From: Nitrospira sp. CG24D
GTDB lineage: Bacteria > Nitrospirota > Nitrospiria > Nitrospirales > Nitrospiraceae
Assembly: GCA_002869855.2 (NCBI GenBank)
Contig: NEWQ02000008.1
Coordinates: 1-64,000 of the forward strand
Reading direction: 5' to 3'
Length of the DNA: 64,000 bases
In this document: positions 48,021 to 59,725 of the stretch, piece after piece
Position numbering within the stretch: position 1 is the first letter of the stretch
Layout of the letters: each line of letters opens with the position of its first letter
Notes under the pieces: generated by a model
The model's input: the letters and a program-made list of their open reading frames with translations, nothing else
Databases searched by the model: none
What the model was told of the DNA's origin: nothing
Position numbers and translations under genes: made by a program

Positions 48021-49499
48021 ATGCGATTCATCACCCCGCTGATTGCCACGATTCTGCTATCCCTTATTCCGGTCGGTTGCACGTCTGCCTCACGAGAGGG
48101 GCTGCCTCCGGGCAGTCCGTTCCTGGCTGAAGGGGTGGTAAAGCCGGAGGCGCTTCCGCAAGGGATCGCGGTCGGCGATGTCACTGGGCACAGCGCCGCG
48201 TTGTGGACGCGAACGGATGGTCCGGCGATGGTGCACATTGAATGGGCGCCCGCGTCGGCCTGGGATGCGGCGGAGAAGATGGGGACGGCGGTTTGGCCCC
48301 TCTTGCGGACGAATCGGGTAACCACGGCAGCGGAGAGCGATTTTACGGCAACGATTCCGCTGTCCGACTTGGTTCCCCGCACGCGCTATCGGTATCACGT
48401 GCTGGTGGGGCATGTGGCGGTGCCGCATGAACATATCGAAGCGGTGCTGGCGGCGCGCGGGGAATTCGTGACCTTGCCGGATGAGGGGACGTCGGTGCCG
48501 GTCACGTTTGCCTGGAGCGGTGATCTGGGCGGCCAGCAGCGCTGCCGGGTCGGACCGGACGGATATCCGATCTTTGACCTCATGCGGCGGCAGAACCTCG
48601 ACTTCTTCTTGTTTCTGGGGGACACGATTTATAGCGATGATATCTGTCCTGCTCCTCCAAACGAGCCGGGGGCTGATTTTAAAGCCACCACGCTGGATCA
48701 GTATCGGGCGCGGCATCGGTATCAGCGCGGGTCGTTGCCGCTGCGACGGTTTCTGGCATCGGTGCCGGTGTACGTGACCTGGGACGATCATGAAGTGAAG
48801 AATAACTTCGCCGGACCTTATGAGGAGCAAATGCCGGCGGGTCGTCAGGCCTTGCGCGAGTATTGGCCGATTGCGTCGCCGTCCGACGATCCGCAGCGGC
48901 TGTATCGGACGGTTCGCTATGGCGCGGACATGGAATTGTTCATTCTGGACGATCGCCAATATCGCAATAAAAATTCAGATCCGGACGGGCTGGAGAAGAC
49001 GATGCTCGGCAAGGAGCAGTTGCGGTGGTTGTTGCAGGGATTGCGCAATTCGCTGGCCACGTGGAAGGTGATCGCGACGTCGGTCCCGCTTTCGATTCCC
49101 AAGGGGGGAGGGGCGGCGGTCCCCGGTAACGATGGATGGGCGGGCGGGCCTGATGGGACCGGGTTTGAATATGAACGGCAGGTGATCGTCGATACGATTC
49201 TTACGCAACACCTCAAGAATGTGGTGTTCCTAGGGGGGGATGTACACTACGTGCAAGCCAGTTCGTACGACCCGAACGGGGACGGGGTGCCGGATTTTCA
49301 TGAGTTTGTGGCGGGACCGCTTTCCGCAGCTCCAGGGCGTATGTCGCCTCCGACGCTGGCGCTCAACGCGACGAATCTTATCCAAGAAGGCGGGTACTAT
49401 AATTTCGGTCTGGTGCGGGTCTCCGGCTCCGCGTTCGCTGTGACCGTGCTCGACGACAAGGGAACAGTTCGTTTCTCGCATCACCTCTCGGCGAAGTAG
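48021..49499 (+). CDS. phoD: PhoD-type phosphatase lipoprotein
   Basis: PhoD-type enzymes are calcium/iron-dependent phosphodiesterases/phosphatases of the envelope. The 492-residue product has a lipobox near residue 20 ('LIPVGC') and the family motifs 'SGDLGG', 'FFLFLGDTIYSDD', 'VTWDDHEVKNNFAG', 'LFILDDRQYR' and 'VVFLGGDVHYVQ'. An N-terminal beta domain ('GVAVGDVTGHSAALWTRTDG' pattern) is typical. AAGGA precedes the ATG by 6 bases. It is monocistronic with a gap of about 90 bases before a small membrane protein gene. Confidence 0.88.
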   Translation: MRFITPLIATILLSLIPVGCTSASREGLPPGSPFLAEGVVKPEALPQGIAVGDVTGHSAALWTRTDGPAMVHIEWAPASAWDAAEKMGTAVWPLLRTNRVTTAAESDFTATIPLSDLVPRTRYRYHVLVGHVAVPHEHIEAVLAARGEFVTLPDEGTSVPVTFAWSGDLGGQQRCRVGPDGYPIFDLMRRQNLDFFLFLGDTIYSDDICPAPPNEPGADFKATTLDQYRARHRYQRGSLPLRRFLASVPVYVTWDDHEVKNNFAGPYEEQMPAGRQALREYWPIASPSDDPQRLYRTVRYGADMELFILDDRQYRNKNSDPDGLEKTMLGKEQLRWLLQGLRNSLATWKVIATSVPLSIPKGGGAAVPGNDGWAGGPDGTGFEYERQVIVDTILTQHLKNVVFLGGDVHYVQASSYDPNGDGVPDFHEFVAGPLSAAPGRMSPPTLALNATNLIQEGGYYNFGLVRVSGSAFAVTVLDDKGTVRFSHHLSAK

Positions 49500-49591
49500 C
49501 CGGCCGGCGCTAATATCCCTCTTGCATTCCCGACCACGGGCCAGTTACCGTACCAGTTCGGTTCGGGCCGGTATGCAGGAGTGTTCTCACT

Positions 49592-49849
49592 ATGCTGTTC
49601 CAGGTGTTGTCGGTCGTCGGCGCTCTCATGGTGCTGACCGCCTATGCGCTGATCCAAAGCGGGATCTGGCGCGAACTGGATACAGGCTATCTGGCCTTGA
49701 ACATCATCGGGTCGCTGCTGTTGGGCATCGTGGCGATCGAGGATCAGCGGGCGGGCTTCATCTTGTTGGAGTTTGCCTGGGCCGGGCTCGGGTGTATCGG
49801 GGTGGTGCGGGCGGTCAAGGCACGGAAAACAGCGGAAGCGGTCTTATAA
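49592..49849 (+). CDS. Small three-helix membrane protein
   Basis: The 85-residue product has three predicted helices ('VLSVVGALMVLTAYALIQS', 'YLALNIIGSLLLGIVAIE', 'FILLEFAWAGLGCIGVVRAV'), resembling the small CBU_0592-type integral membrane family. No catalytic residues are evident. CAGGAG lies 10 bases before the ATG. Its function is unknown. Confidence 0.75.
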   Translation: MLFQVLSVVGALMVLTAYALIQSGIWRELDTGYLALNIIGSLLLGIVAIEDQRAGFILLEFAWAGLGCIGVVRAVKARKTAEAVL

Positions 49850-49888
49850 ATCACGTCGGATAGCACGACACAGAGGGGAGATCACGTC

Positions 49889-50371
49889 ATGGCAGGGTTG
49901 ATGTCAGCGGATGAAGTGTTCAAGAAGGCGGAAGATGCAGCGGCAGCGGCGACGAGCCCGGATGAAAAAGCGTTGCAGATCGATTATCAAGCGTTGAAGG
50001 AAAAATTCCGCGCCGCTCTCGGCGATCGCAAAGTGGCCTTGTGCCATATCAATAAGTTTCTGCCGGAAGGCTACGAAGATCAGGGCCGGTTCAATCTGGT
50101 GCTGCTCACCGCCGGCAATGTTGTGTTCGACATGGTTATCGGCGATTCCTACTTCCGGTACGACGTGGTGTCGGTGGGGCAGTTGGATAAAGTGCAGGTG
50201 ATCGATGCGATGTGGGACAACAAGGAAAAGCGCAAGGAAGAGCCGTTCCTGAGCCTGCGTTTGATGCACGGCGAAGAAGCCCATCTCTTGCTGGCGTTGG
50301 AAGAGGAAGAGCGGGCGAGCCTGCTCAAGTTTGCCGGCGCGGTGTCAGCTGCAAGAAATCCTGAGAAGTAA
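49889..50371 (+). CDS. Protein of unknown function, soluble
   Basis: The 160-residue product begins with a helical region (about 1-45) and continues with a beta-rich middle ('FNLVLLTAGNVVFDMVIGD') and an Ala/Glu-rich C-terminus. There is no signal peptide or membrane segment. GGGGAG lies 8 bases upstream of the ATG. It is convergent with the ygfZ-like gene. No domain was recognised. Confidence 0.7.
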   Translation: MAGLMSADEVFKKAEDAAAAATSPDEKALQIDYQALKEKFRAALGDRKVALCHINKFLPEGYEDQGRFNLVLLTAGNVVFDMVIGDSYFRYDVVSVGQLDKVQVIDAMWDNKEKRKEEPFLSLRLMHGEEAHLLLALEEEERASLLKFAGAVSAARNPEK

Positions 50372-50379
50372 CGATTCTG

Positions 50380-51471
50380 TTAGGCGCGGCGGTAGAAGGG
50401 CAGATCCGCTACCGTCGCGTCGTGCTTCTTGCCTTCGACCTCGATCGATAATGCCGTGCCTGCCGTACTGAAGTCTCTCAGCGGAAACCCAAGTGCGATG
50501 ATGCCCTTCTGATGCGGCGACGTCGTGGCGCTGCTCATCCAGCCTACCTCACGGTCTCCGCTGAACAGCTTGGCGCCTTTGGGTGGAATCGTCGCATCGC
50601 GTAACAGGAGACCCACGAGCTTTCGCCGCACATTGCCGTAAGTATCCATCCGTGCCACGACTTCCTGGCCGGGATAGCAGCCTTTTGTGAGGCTGAACGC
50701 CTTGCCTTCCAGGTTTGCTTCCGGCGGGACGATTTCTTCGTTCAGCTCAGATCCGGCTTTCGGGATACCGGCTTCCATGCGAAGAGCTTCACGGGCCTGG
50801 CTGCCGACGGCCTTGATGCCGATGGTCGCGCCGGTTTCCATGAGGCTGGCCCAGGCCGTGGCGATTGCGTCGGCGGGAAGCAGAACTTCCAGATCGACCT
50901 CGCCGGTTTCTTCTGTTCGAATCATAAGGGCCTGGTGTCCTCCGATCTGGGCGGTCACAAAATTGATCGGCTGCAAGTCGCTGCAATCGACGCCGAACGC
51001 CGATTTCACGGTCTGTGCCGCTTTGGGTCCGCTAACCAGCAGCAACCCCCAGCTCTCTGCACAGTTTTCCATCTTGGCTTTCGTGCCGTAGAGGAGAAAC
51101 TTCTTAAGCGCGGCATGGGTCGCGTCGCCGATTTCCCCGACGTCTTCGAGCATGACCGCGTCGGTCTGCACGTAGCAGCGGAAGTAGGTGAGCATCTTCC
51201 CCTTATGCGTCAGAAAGCTGGAGTAGCGGCCCTGGCCGGGCTGTAGGGGAAGGATGTCGTTGCTGATGACGCTTTGCAGCCACTTCACTCGATCATCGCC
51301 TGTGACTCTGACCTTGCCACGATGGGAAAGGTCGGCGACACCGACGGTCTGACGGACCGCCTGGTATTCCGCGCGCCAGTCTCCGTAGTGGGCGGGCATC
51401 TCCCAGCCGGTGTCCTCTTCAAACGTGGCGCCGAGTTGGACATGTTGTGCGTGCAGACGGGATTGTTTCAT
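50380..51471 (-). CDS. ygfZ: YgfZ/GcvT-family folate-binding protein
   Basis: YgfZ is a folate-dependent factor for maintaining iron-sulphur proteins. The 363-residue protein has the GcvT-like N-terminus ('VGVADLSHRGKVRVTGDDR'), the YgfZ signature 'KGCYPGQEVVARMDTYGN', and 'GGHQALMIRTEETGEVDLEV'. The KGCYxGQE cysteine is diagnostic. The start overlaps the upstream receiver gene by 4 bases (ATGA), so YgfZ, a receiver and a TPR protein are cotranscribed. The Fe-S link fits the iron-rich window. Confidence 0.88.
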   Translation of the reverse strand: MKQSRLHAQHVQLGATFEEDTGWEMPAHYGDWRAEYQAVRQTVGVADLSHRGKVRVTGDDRVKWLQSVISNDILPLQPGQGRYSSFLTHKGKMLTYFRCYVQTDAVMLEDVGEIGDATHAALKKFLLYGTKAKMENCAESWGLLLVSGPKAAQTVKSAFGVDCSDLQPINFVTAQIGGHQALMIRTEETGEVDLEVLLPADAIATAWASLMETGATIGIKAVGSQAREALRMEAGIPKAGSELNEEIVPPEANLEGKAFSLTKGCYPGQEVVARMDTYGNVRRKLVGLLLRDATIPPKGAKLFSGDREVGWMSSATTSPHQKGIIALGFPLRDFSTAGTALSIEVEGKKHDATVADLPFYRRA

Positions 51472-51851
51472 CGGACGCCCTTCTGTACTTCATCGACCAG
51501 ATCTTTGGTTCGGGCCGAGAATTCATTGCGCGAGACGATCTTGGTCACCCCCAGGGCCTTGGCCCGGTTCCAGGTGTCGACTTCTTCATGGTTGGCATAG
51601 GCGAGAATAGGAATGGACTTCGCCCGGGCATCGGCTTTCAGCGTCTCGATTGCCTGAAAGGCATCAATGGTGAGGTCGTTCATATCCAGAATCACGGCTG
51701 CCGGGGCAGTGGCTGTAGCTTTTTCTGCGATGTCCTGTTGGGTTCTGGCCTTCTCGATGCGATAGCCGCCTGTGCGCAAGGCGTCACGGACTTTGGTGTA
51801 GAAGAAGATATCGGTGACGGCGACAAGGATGGTGCGTTCGGTGTTGTCCAT
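51468..51851 (-). CDS. Atypical receiver-domain protein
   Basis: The 127-residue protein has a receiver-like fold with 'AAVILDMNDLTIDAFQAIE' (phospho-Asp present) and 'IPILAYANHEE'. The N-terminal acidic pocket is reduced ('LVAVTDIFFY' with one Asp). Output domains are absent. It is coupled to ygfZ by a 4-base overlap and follows the TPR gene by 6 bases. Phosphotransfer may be weak, or it may act as a scaffold. Confidence 0.75.
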   Translation of the reverse strand: MDNTERTILVAVTDIFFYTKVRDALRTGGYRIEKARTQQDIAEKATATAPAAVILDMNDLTIDAFQAIETLKADARAKSIPILAYANHEEVDTWNRAKALGVTKIVSRNEFSARTKDLVDEVQKGVR

Positions 51852-51857
51852 GCAATC

Positions 51858-52373
51858 CTAATTTAAGGAGCTGATCAGCCGTCCCAGCGATTTCTTCGCG
51901 AGCGCATAGTTGGGGTTGAGCGTGAGCGCTTTCTTGTAGGCTTCGATCGCTTCGGTCCAGCGCCCTTTTTTCTCGTAGACCCGGCCGATGTTCAGGTGCG
52001 GGAAGGCCGGGCTTTCATAACGTCTGGCCTGCATGGCTTTTTGAAACCAGACGATCGCTTCATCAAAGTCGCCTTTTTCGATCAGATAGGCGCCGATGTC
52101 GTTGTAGGGGTTGCCGAAGTCGGGGTCCTGCGCGATGGCGTTGTGACATTCCTCGATGGCGTCATCAAGCCGTCCCATGAAGCTGTAAGTCCAGCCGAGA
52201 AACGTATAGGCCTCGGCCGTGGGATGCACGGCCAGCGATTTCTTATAGAGATTGACGGCCTCTTCCAGATCGCCCTTCATCTGGCGTTCATACGCTTGTT
52301 GAAAGAGGTGCCAGGCTTCGCGCTTGTCTTCTTCACGGCCTTGGCCTTGTTCTAAAAAATCTTGTACATCCAT
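51858..52373 (-). CDS. Tetratricopeptide (TPR) repeat protein
   Basis: The 171-residue protein holds about four TPR motifs ('AVNLYKKSLAVHPTAEAYTFLG', 'AIEECHNAIAQDPDFGNPYND', 'AIVWFQKAMQARRYESPAFPH', 'AIEAYKKALTLNPNYALAKKS'), which form a superhelix for protein-protein contacts. It is likely cytoplasmic, with no signal peptide. It is the first gene of the TPR-receiver-ygfZ unit; its start codon lies next to a 121-bp hairpin element. Confidence 0.88.
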   Translation of the reverse strand: MDVQDFLEQGQGREEDKREAWHLFQQAYERQMKGDLEEAVNLYKKSLAVHPTAEAYTFLGWTYSFMGRLDDAIEECHNAIAQDPDFGNPYNDIGAYLIEKGDFDEAIVWFQKAMQARRYESPAFPHLNIGRVYEKKGRWTEAIEAYKKALTLNPNYALAKKSLGRLISSLN

Positions 52374-52376
52374 AAT

Positions 52377-52497
52377 CGGCTTCTGAAAAACGCCTCCAGC
52401 GGCGTTCTCGGTCGTTCAATCGACTCGACGTACCAGAAACGTACGCCTCGTCGATTTTACTCCCTGCGGCCTTGCTGGAGACGTTTTTGAGAAGCCG
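52377..52497. repeat. 121-bp hairpin element, copy 1
   Basis: Ends CGGCTTCTGAAAAACG and CGTTTTTGAGAAGCCG form an inverted repeat with one mismatch; CTCCAGC/GCTGGAG extends the stem and a second inner stem surrounds ACGTACC...GTACGCC. It has the same length and layout as copy 2 at 53333-53453, with compensatory changes in the arms. It lies 3 bases upstream of the TPR start codon and 16 bases past the thi4 stop. Confidence 0.7.
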
Positions 52498-52513
52498 CAG
52501 GAGACTGGTGTGG

Positions 52514-53314
52514 TTATTCGTTCTTGAGTTTCTTCTTAATCAATTCCGCTCCGTAGCGTCCCGAGAGCAGCATCGAGCCGAAGGCCGGGCCCATGCGCGG
52601 GGTGCCGTACACGGCGGCGACGGCCAGTCCGATGACGAAGCAATTCGGATAGACCTCGCCCGTGTGATCCATCACTTCCTGCTCGGATCGCGAGACCCAC
52701 ATGGCGCCGTTACCCGGCACGGACTTGTAAAGCCCGCGCTTGTGCAGCAGATCGACGACGATGGCATCGTGTCCGGTGGCATCCACCACGATCTTGCTCT
52801 CCAGGGCAATGGGATCGACGTGGATGATGTCGTGACCGGCCATTTCGGCGGTGGTGTTGTTCACGACGATGCCTTCGAGGATGCCGTCTTTTCTCAAGAT
52901 CAAATCGACGACACGGGTGAGGTTCAAGACCTTCGCTCCTCCGCGATAGGCTGCGGCAACAAGTGCGCCAGTCGCATGCGGGGGATCGACCATATACATC
53001 CCTTCGCACTCGTTGATCTTCTTGCAGGGCACGCCGATCTCTTCGAGGATTTCATTGGCCGGCTCGCAGATGGTGGCTTTGTTCATCAGGTAGCCGCCAT
53101 GCCAGAAGCCGCCGCCGAGCGCGAGGCTCTGCTCGACGATGAGCGTGCGGAATCCCATCTTCGCCAGGTCGTGGGCGCAAATCAGACCGGAGGGGCCGGC
53201 GCCGACAATGATGACGTCGCTCTCGATGAGTGAATCGAACTCTTTATAGTATTCCCGCGCGATTTGCCGGGTGATGTCTCTTTCTCTTAACGGGGCTGGC
53301 GTTGGCTTTCCCAT
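52514..53314 (-). CDS. thi4: Thiazole synthase Thi4, probably sulfide-dependent
   Basis: Thi4 makes the thiazole precursor of thiamine from NAD, glycine and sulphur. The 266-residue protein has the FAD-type 'VIIVGAGPSGLICAHDL', 'LGGGFWHGGYLMNK' and 'VVDATGHDAIVVD'. The position matching the sulphur-donating Cys of yeast Thi4 is His (in 'IIHVDPIAL'), as in the archaeal sulfide-using, catalytic enzymes. The start at 53314 follows GGGAGAG. Both flanks carry a 121-bp repeat element. It is downstream of thiC in the same direction. Confidence 0.9.
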   Translation of the reverse strand: MGKPTPAPLRERDITRQIAREYYKEFDSLIESDVIIVGAGPSGLICAHDLAKMGFRTLIVEQSLALGGGFWHGGYLMNKATICEPANEILEEIGVPCKKINECEGMYMVDPPHATGALVAAAYRGGAKVLNLTRVVDLILRKDGILEGIVVNNTTAEMAGHDIIHVDPIALESKIVVDATGHDAIVVDLLHKRGLYKSVPGNGAMWVSRSEQEVMDHTGEVYPNCFVIGLAVAAVYGTPRMGPAFGSMLLSGRYGAELIKKKLKNE

Positions 53315-53332
53315 GCTGATCTCTCCCTCGAC

Positions 53333-53453
53333 GGCTGCTGAAAATGGCCTCTGGCTTCGTTCTCGTCTCGCCCAAATCCTCAACGTACCCCGGAGGGTAC
53401 GCCTCCGGTTTGGTCTCTCCTGCGGCCTTGCCGGAGGACCATTTTGAGCAGCC
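53333..53453. repeat. 121-bp hairpin element, copy 2
   Basis: Ends GGCTGCTGAAAATGG and CCATTTTGAGCAGCC are a near-perfect 15-base inverted repeat; inner arms CTCTGGC/GCCGGAG and GTACC...GGTAC continue the stem. Copy 1 at 52377-52497 is equally long and shares 'CGTTCTCG' and 'GTACGCCTC'. It begins directly after the thiC stop codon and ends 18 bases upstream of the thi4 start. Confidence 0.7.
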
Positions 53454-55619
<2,166 letters not shown>

Positions 55620-55725
55620 CTAATAGACCTACCGCGCCGCTAGGCCTTCTTCACGAAGCGGGTTCGTTGATTGTGGGGTGGGGCTAACGTAGAATCCAGT
55701 ACTCTAGATCATTGTTGAGGTGTGT

Positions 55726-56829
55726 GTGAAGGCGACGATAACCGTACCCAGACCCATCACTGACTACCAAGGGCTTTCGTCCGAGGAACTCTTTCGCCGA
55801 ACGGCTGAGGCGAAGCGCGCCTTGGGTGATCGGGTCATGATTCTCGGGCATAACTACCAGCGGGACGAAGTCATTGAGCATGCTGACTTTCGCGGCGATT
55901 CGTTGTTGCTGTCGAAGCTGGCAGCGGAGCGTTCCGAGCGGCCCTATATCGTGTTTTGCGGTGTCCATTTTATGGCGGAGACGGCAGATATTCTGAGCCG
56001 GTCGAAGCAAACGGTGATTCTTCCTGACATGGCTGCGGGCTGCTCTATGGCTGATATGGCGGCGATCGAGCAGGTCGATCAATGTTGGGAAACGTTGGGG
56101 CGCATCCTGCCGGTGGAAGAAGCTGTGATGCCGGCTGTGTACGTGAACTCCGCTGCGGTCCTCAAAGCATTTTGCGGCGAGCATGGCGGGATTACCTGCA
56201 CATCATCCAATGCCCGAGCGGTCATCGAATGGTGTTGGGCCAGACGCGAGAAGATTCTCTTCTTTCCCGACGAGCATTTAGGCCGCAATACGGCCAATAA
56301 GATGGGGCTGCCGCGCGAGCAGATGATCGTCTGGGATCCGTTTCAACCCAACGGCGGCAATACGCGGGAAGCGATACAAAAGGCGAAACTGATTCTCTGG
56401 AAGGGGCACTGCAGCGTGCACCAGATGTTTCAGCCGGTCCATATCGACAACTTCCGGAAGCAGTTTCCTGACGGCAAGGTGATCGTCCATCCGGAATGTC
56501 ATGAGGATGTCGTGAACAAGGCGGACCTCTCGGGATCGACCGAGTTCATCATCAAGACTGTGACGGCGGCGCCGGCCGGCACCGCCTGGGCGGTGGGCAC
56601 AGAGCTGAATCTGGTAAACCGCTTGAAGCGCGACCTGACCGATAAGAAGGTGTTCTTTCTCTCCTCGACCGTCTGCCAATGCGCCACAATGTTTCGCATC
56701 GACGGCGCGCATCTCTGTTGGGCCATGGAAAATCTCGCCGCCGGTCATGTCGTAAATCACATCGTGGTGCCCGACGAAGACAAGCGTTGGGCGAAGATCG
56801 CATTAGATAGAATGATGTCTGTCAGCTAG
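55726..56829 (+). CDS. nadA: Quinolinate synthase A
   Basis: NadA condenses iminoaspartate with DHAP to form quinolinate for NAD synthesis, with a [4Fe-4S] cluster. The 367-residue product has 'MILGHNYQRDEVIEHADF', 'CGVHFMAETADIL' and the three cluster cysteines in 'VFCGV', 'GGITCTSSNA' and 'STVCQCATM'. The start is one of several in-frame GTG codons at 55720/55726, with GAGG upstream; 55726 is chosen. It is followed closely by the ileS leader. Confidence 0.94.
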   Translation: MKATITVPRPITDYQGLSSEELFRRTAEAKRALGDRVMILGHNYQRDEVIEHADFRGDSLLLSKLAAERSERPYIVFCGVHFMAETADILSRSKQTVILPDMAAGCSMADMAAIEQVDQCWETLGRILPVEEAVMPAVYVNSAAVLKAFCGEHGGITCTSSNARAVIEWCWARREKILFFPDEHLGRNTANKMGLPREQMIVWDPFQPNGGNTREAIQKAKLILWKGHCSVHQMFQPVHIDNFRKQFPDGKVIVHPECHEDVVNKADLSGSTEFIIKTVTAAPAGTAWAVGTELNLVNRLKRDLTDKKVFFLSSTVCQCATMFRIDGAHLCWAMENLAAGHVVNHIVVPDEDKRWAKIALDRMMSVS

Positions 56830-56911
56830 TTAGCACTGGTGCCGCCCCCCTTCCTTCCGGTATATTCACCCGTCAATTCACTTGGAACGACCTGGCGTCT
56901 GCTCTATTGCT

Positions 56912-59725
56912 ATGGATTACAAAGCCACACTCAATCTGCCGAAGACCGATTTTCCGATGAAGGCGAATCTGCCGCAGCGGGAGCCGGAAATGCTCGCCTG
57001 GTGGGCGCAGGAGAAGCTCTACGAGCAGATCCAGACGGCCGGCCAGGGGCGCCCGCGCTACGTGCTGCATGATGGCCCTCCCTATGCGAACGGGCGTATT
57101 CACATCGGCCATGCGCTGAACAAGATTCTCAAAGACATCATTGTGAAGTCCAAGACGATGGCGGGTTTCCAGGCTCCCTACGTGCCGGGCTGGGACTGTC
57201 ACGGCCTGCCGATCGAGCATCAGGTGATGAAGGAGCTGGGTGACAAGAAGAAAGACCTGGACACGCCGGCCATTCGCAAACTCTGTCGTGAATATGCCGA
57301 GAAGTACGTCGCGATTCAGCGCGAGGAGTTTCAGCGGCTCGGAGTGTTGGGCGAGTGGCAGCAGCCGTATCTTACTATGACGCCGGCCTATGAAGCGTCG
57401 ATCATTCGCGAGTTCGGGAAGTTTGTCGAGCGTGGCGGGGTCTACAAAGGCCTCAAGCCGGTGTTGTGGTGCACGCAGGATCAAACGGCTTTAGCGGAAG
57501 CGGAAGTCGAATACGACAACCATACCTCACCGTGGGTGTATGTGAAATTTCCGATCGTGACCTCGCCGTCGGTGCTCGGCGCCACATTCCCCGGCATCGC
57601 GTTCCCTGACGGCATCAAGTCTGTGTCGGTCGTCATCTGGACCACTACGCCCTGGACGCTTCCGGCCAATCAAGCGGTCTGTCTCCATCGCGATTTCGAC
57701 TATGCCTTTGTTCAGGTCGGCGACGAGCTGCTGATCGTGGCCGAAAAGCTCTTGGAGAGCGTAGCGAAAGAGTGCAAGCTCGAAGGCTATCGCGTCATAG
57801 GGGTGAAGAAGGGTGGAGACGGCTTCGAAGGACTGGAAACGCAGCGCCCGCTGACGACCGGTTTGTCCCCGATTCTGCTCGGCGACTTTGTGACGTTAGA
57901 ACAGGGAACCGGCTGCGTGCATATCGCGCCGGGCCACGGTATGGAGGACTACATCCTGGTCCTCAACCACAACGCGAGCGCGTCGGTCGGCGAGAAGCTG
58001 GAGATCCTGGCGCCGGTCGACAACGGCGGGCGGTTTACGGATGTCGTGAGCGAGTTCGTCGGTCAGCATGTCTTCAAGGCCAATCCGAAAATTGTGGAAT
58101 TCCTCCAGGCCAACGGGCGGCTGCTGGGCCATGGATCGATCAATCACTCCTACCCGCATTGCTGGCGCTGTAAGAGTCCGGTCATTTTCCGGGCCACCGA
58201 ACAATGGTTCGTGTCGATGGAGACGAATGATCTGCGTAAAGAAGCCCTGGCGGAGATTGAGCGGGTCCAGTGGATTCCGGCTTATGGACGCGATCGGATC
58301 AACGGCATGATTCAAAACCGGCCGGACTGGTGTCTCTCGCGCCAGCGCGTGTGGGGCGTGCCGATTCCCGGCTTCACCTGTGTTGCTTGCCGCAATGTAC
58401 TGGCTGATCCGAAGATTATTGATCACGTCGCCGGTCTCATGGAGTCGAAGGGCGCAGATGTCTGGTTCGAGCGATCGGCCGCAGAGCTGCTTCCGGCCGG
58501 GACCGCCTGTGCCAAGTGCGGCGGGACAGCGTTTGAAAAAGAGCGGGACATTCTCGATGTGTGGTTCGAGTCCGGCGTGAGCTTTGCCGCAGTGCTCAAG
58601 CCCAGAAAATGGTGGCCGGCTGATCTCTATCTCGAAGGGTCCGACCAGCATCGGGGCTGGTTCCATAGTGCCTTATTGGCCGGAGTGACGACTGATCGCC
58701 GGGCACCTTACAAGGCCGTGCTGACCCATGGATTTGTCCTCGATGGGCAAGGCAAGAAGATGTCCAAGTCGGCCGGCAATGTCGTCGCCCCGCAGGATGT
58801 CATCAAGCAATCAGGCGCAGAGATTCTGCGTCTGTGGGTGTCGGCGCAGGACTATCGTGACGATCTCAGAATTTCACCTGAAATCCTAACCCATCTCATT
58901 GAGGCGTATCGGAAGATCAGAAATACCTGCCGCTTTCTGCTGAGCAATCTGTATGACTTCGATCCGAAAAAAGACTGCATCCCCTACGAGCAGTTGCCTG
59001 AGTTGGATCGGTGGGCTCTGCATCGGCTGAGCGAGCTGATCCCACGGGTGAGGAAGTCCTATGACGACTGTGAGTTTCATACGATCTTCCATGCACTCAA
59101 CAACTTTTGCTCGGTGGATCTGAGTTCCGTCTATCTCGATATTCTGAAAGACCGGCTCTATACGTTCCGGACCGACTCTCCCCTGCGCCGCGGATCACAG
59201 ACGGTACTGTTCGATATCGTGATGGCCATGACGAAACTTATGGCGCCGATCCTGAGCTTCACGGCGGAGGAGATCTGGAGGGTGGTGTCTGCGCAGGTGC
59301 CCGGAGCTCTCGGCACGCAGAGTGTGCATCTGGCCTCATTCCCGGAGGTCGATCCGTTGTGGCGCAATGCGGAGTTGGCGGCACGCTGGGAAACATTGTT
59401 GGATTATCGCAGCCAGGTGCAGGGTGTACTTGAGTCGAGCCGCCGTGACAAGGTTATCGGGTCTTCGCTTGAAGCGCATGTTCAGCTCGAGGCGGACGCC
59501 AAGGCTTATCAGTTCTTGAAACCCTACGAGAAGGATCTCGGTACGATCTTCATCGTCTCGAAGGTCACGCTGTCACAGAGTTCTACCGGGCAGGCGGGGA
59601 TTCAGGTGTCGGTGGCGAAGTCGTCGGCTGCCAAATGCGAGCGTTGTTGGAATTATCGCGAGGCGGTCGGCGCCGATGCGGAACATCCGACGTTGTGCGA
59701 TCGGTGCCTGGAGGCGATCCGTTGA
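56912..59725 (+). CDS. ileS: Isoleucyl-tRNA synthetase
   Basis: IleRS charges tRNA-Ile. The 937-residue protein has the HIGH motif ('[18 protein letters not shown]'), '[13 protein letters not shown]', the editing domain, the KMSKS motif '[10 protein letters not shown]' and the C-terminal zinc ribbon ('[10 protein letters not shown]', 'LCDRCLEA'), as in bacterial short IleRS. The ATG at 56912 has no obvious ribosome site; an in-frame TTG at 56882 is an alternative. The stop overlaps the lspA start (TTGA). Confidence 0.96.
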   Translation: MDYKATLNLPKTDFPMKANLPQREPEMLAWWAQEKLYEQIQTAGQGRPRYVLHDGPPYANGRIHIGHALNKILKDIIVKSKTMAGFQAPYVPGWDCHGLPIEHQVMKELGDKKKDLDTPAIRKLCREYAEKYVAIQREEFQRLGVLGEWQQPYLTMTPAYEASIIREFGKFVERGGVYKGLKPVLWCTQDQTALAEAEVEYDNHTSPWVYVKFPIVTSPSVLGATFPGIAFPDGIKSVSVVIWTTTPWTLPANQAVCLHRDFDYAFVQVGDELLIVAEKLLESVAKECKLEGYRVIGVKKGGDGFEGLETQRPLTTGLSPILLGDFVTLEQGTGCVHIAPGHGMEDYILVLNHNASASVGEKLEILAPVDNGGRFTDVVSEFVGQHVFKANPKIVEFLQANGRLLGHGSINHSYPHCWRCKSPVIFRATEQWFVSMETNDLRKEALAEIERVQWIPAYGRDRINGMIQNRPDWCLSRQRVWGVPIPGFTCVACRNVLADPKIIDHVAGLMESKGADVWFERSAAELLPAGTACAKCGGTAFEKERDILDVWFESGVSFAAVLKPRKWWPADLYLEGSDQHRGWFHSALLAGVTTDRRAPYKAVLTHGFVLDGQGKKMSKSAGNVVAPQDVIKQSGAEILRLWVSAQDYRDDLRISPEILTHLIEAYRKIRNTCRFLLSNLYDFDPKKDCIPYEQLPELDRWALHRLSELIPRVRKSYDDCEFHTIFHALNNFCSVDLSSVYLDILKDRLYTFRTDSPLRRGSQTVLFDIVMAMTKLMAPILSFTAEEIWRVVSAQVPGALGTQSVHLASFPEVDPLWRNAELAARWETLLDYRSQVQGVLESSRRDKVIGSSLEAHVQLEADAKAYQFLKPYEKDLGTIFIVSKVTLSQSSTGQAGIQVSVAKSSAAKCERCWNYREAVGADAEHPTLCDRCLEAIR

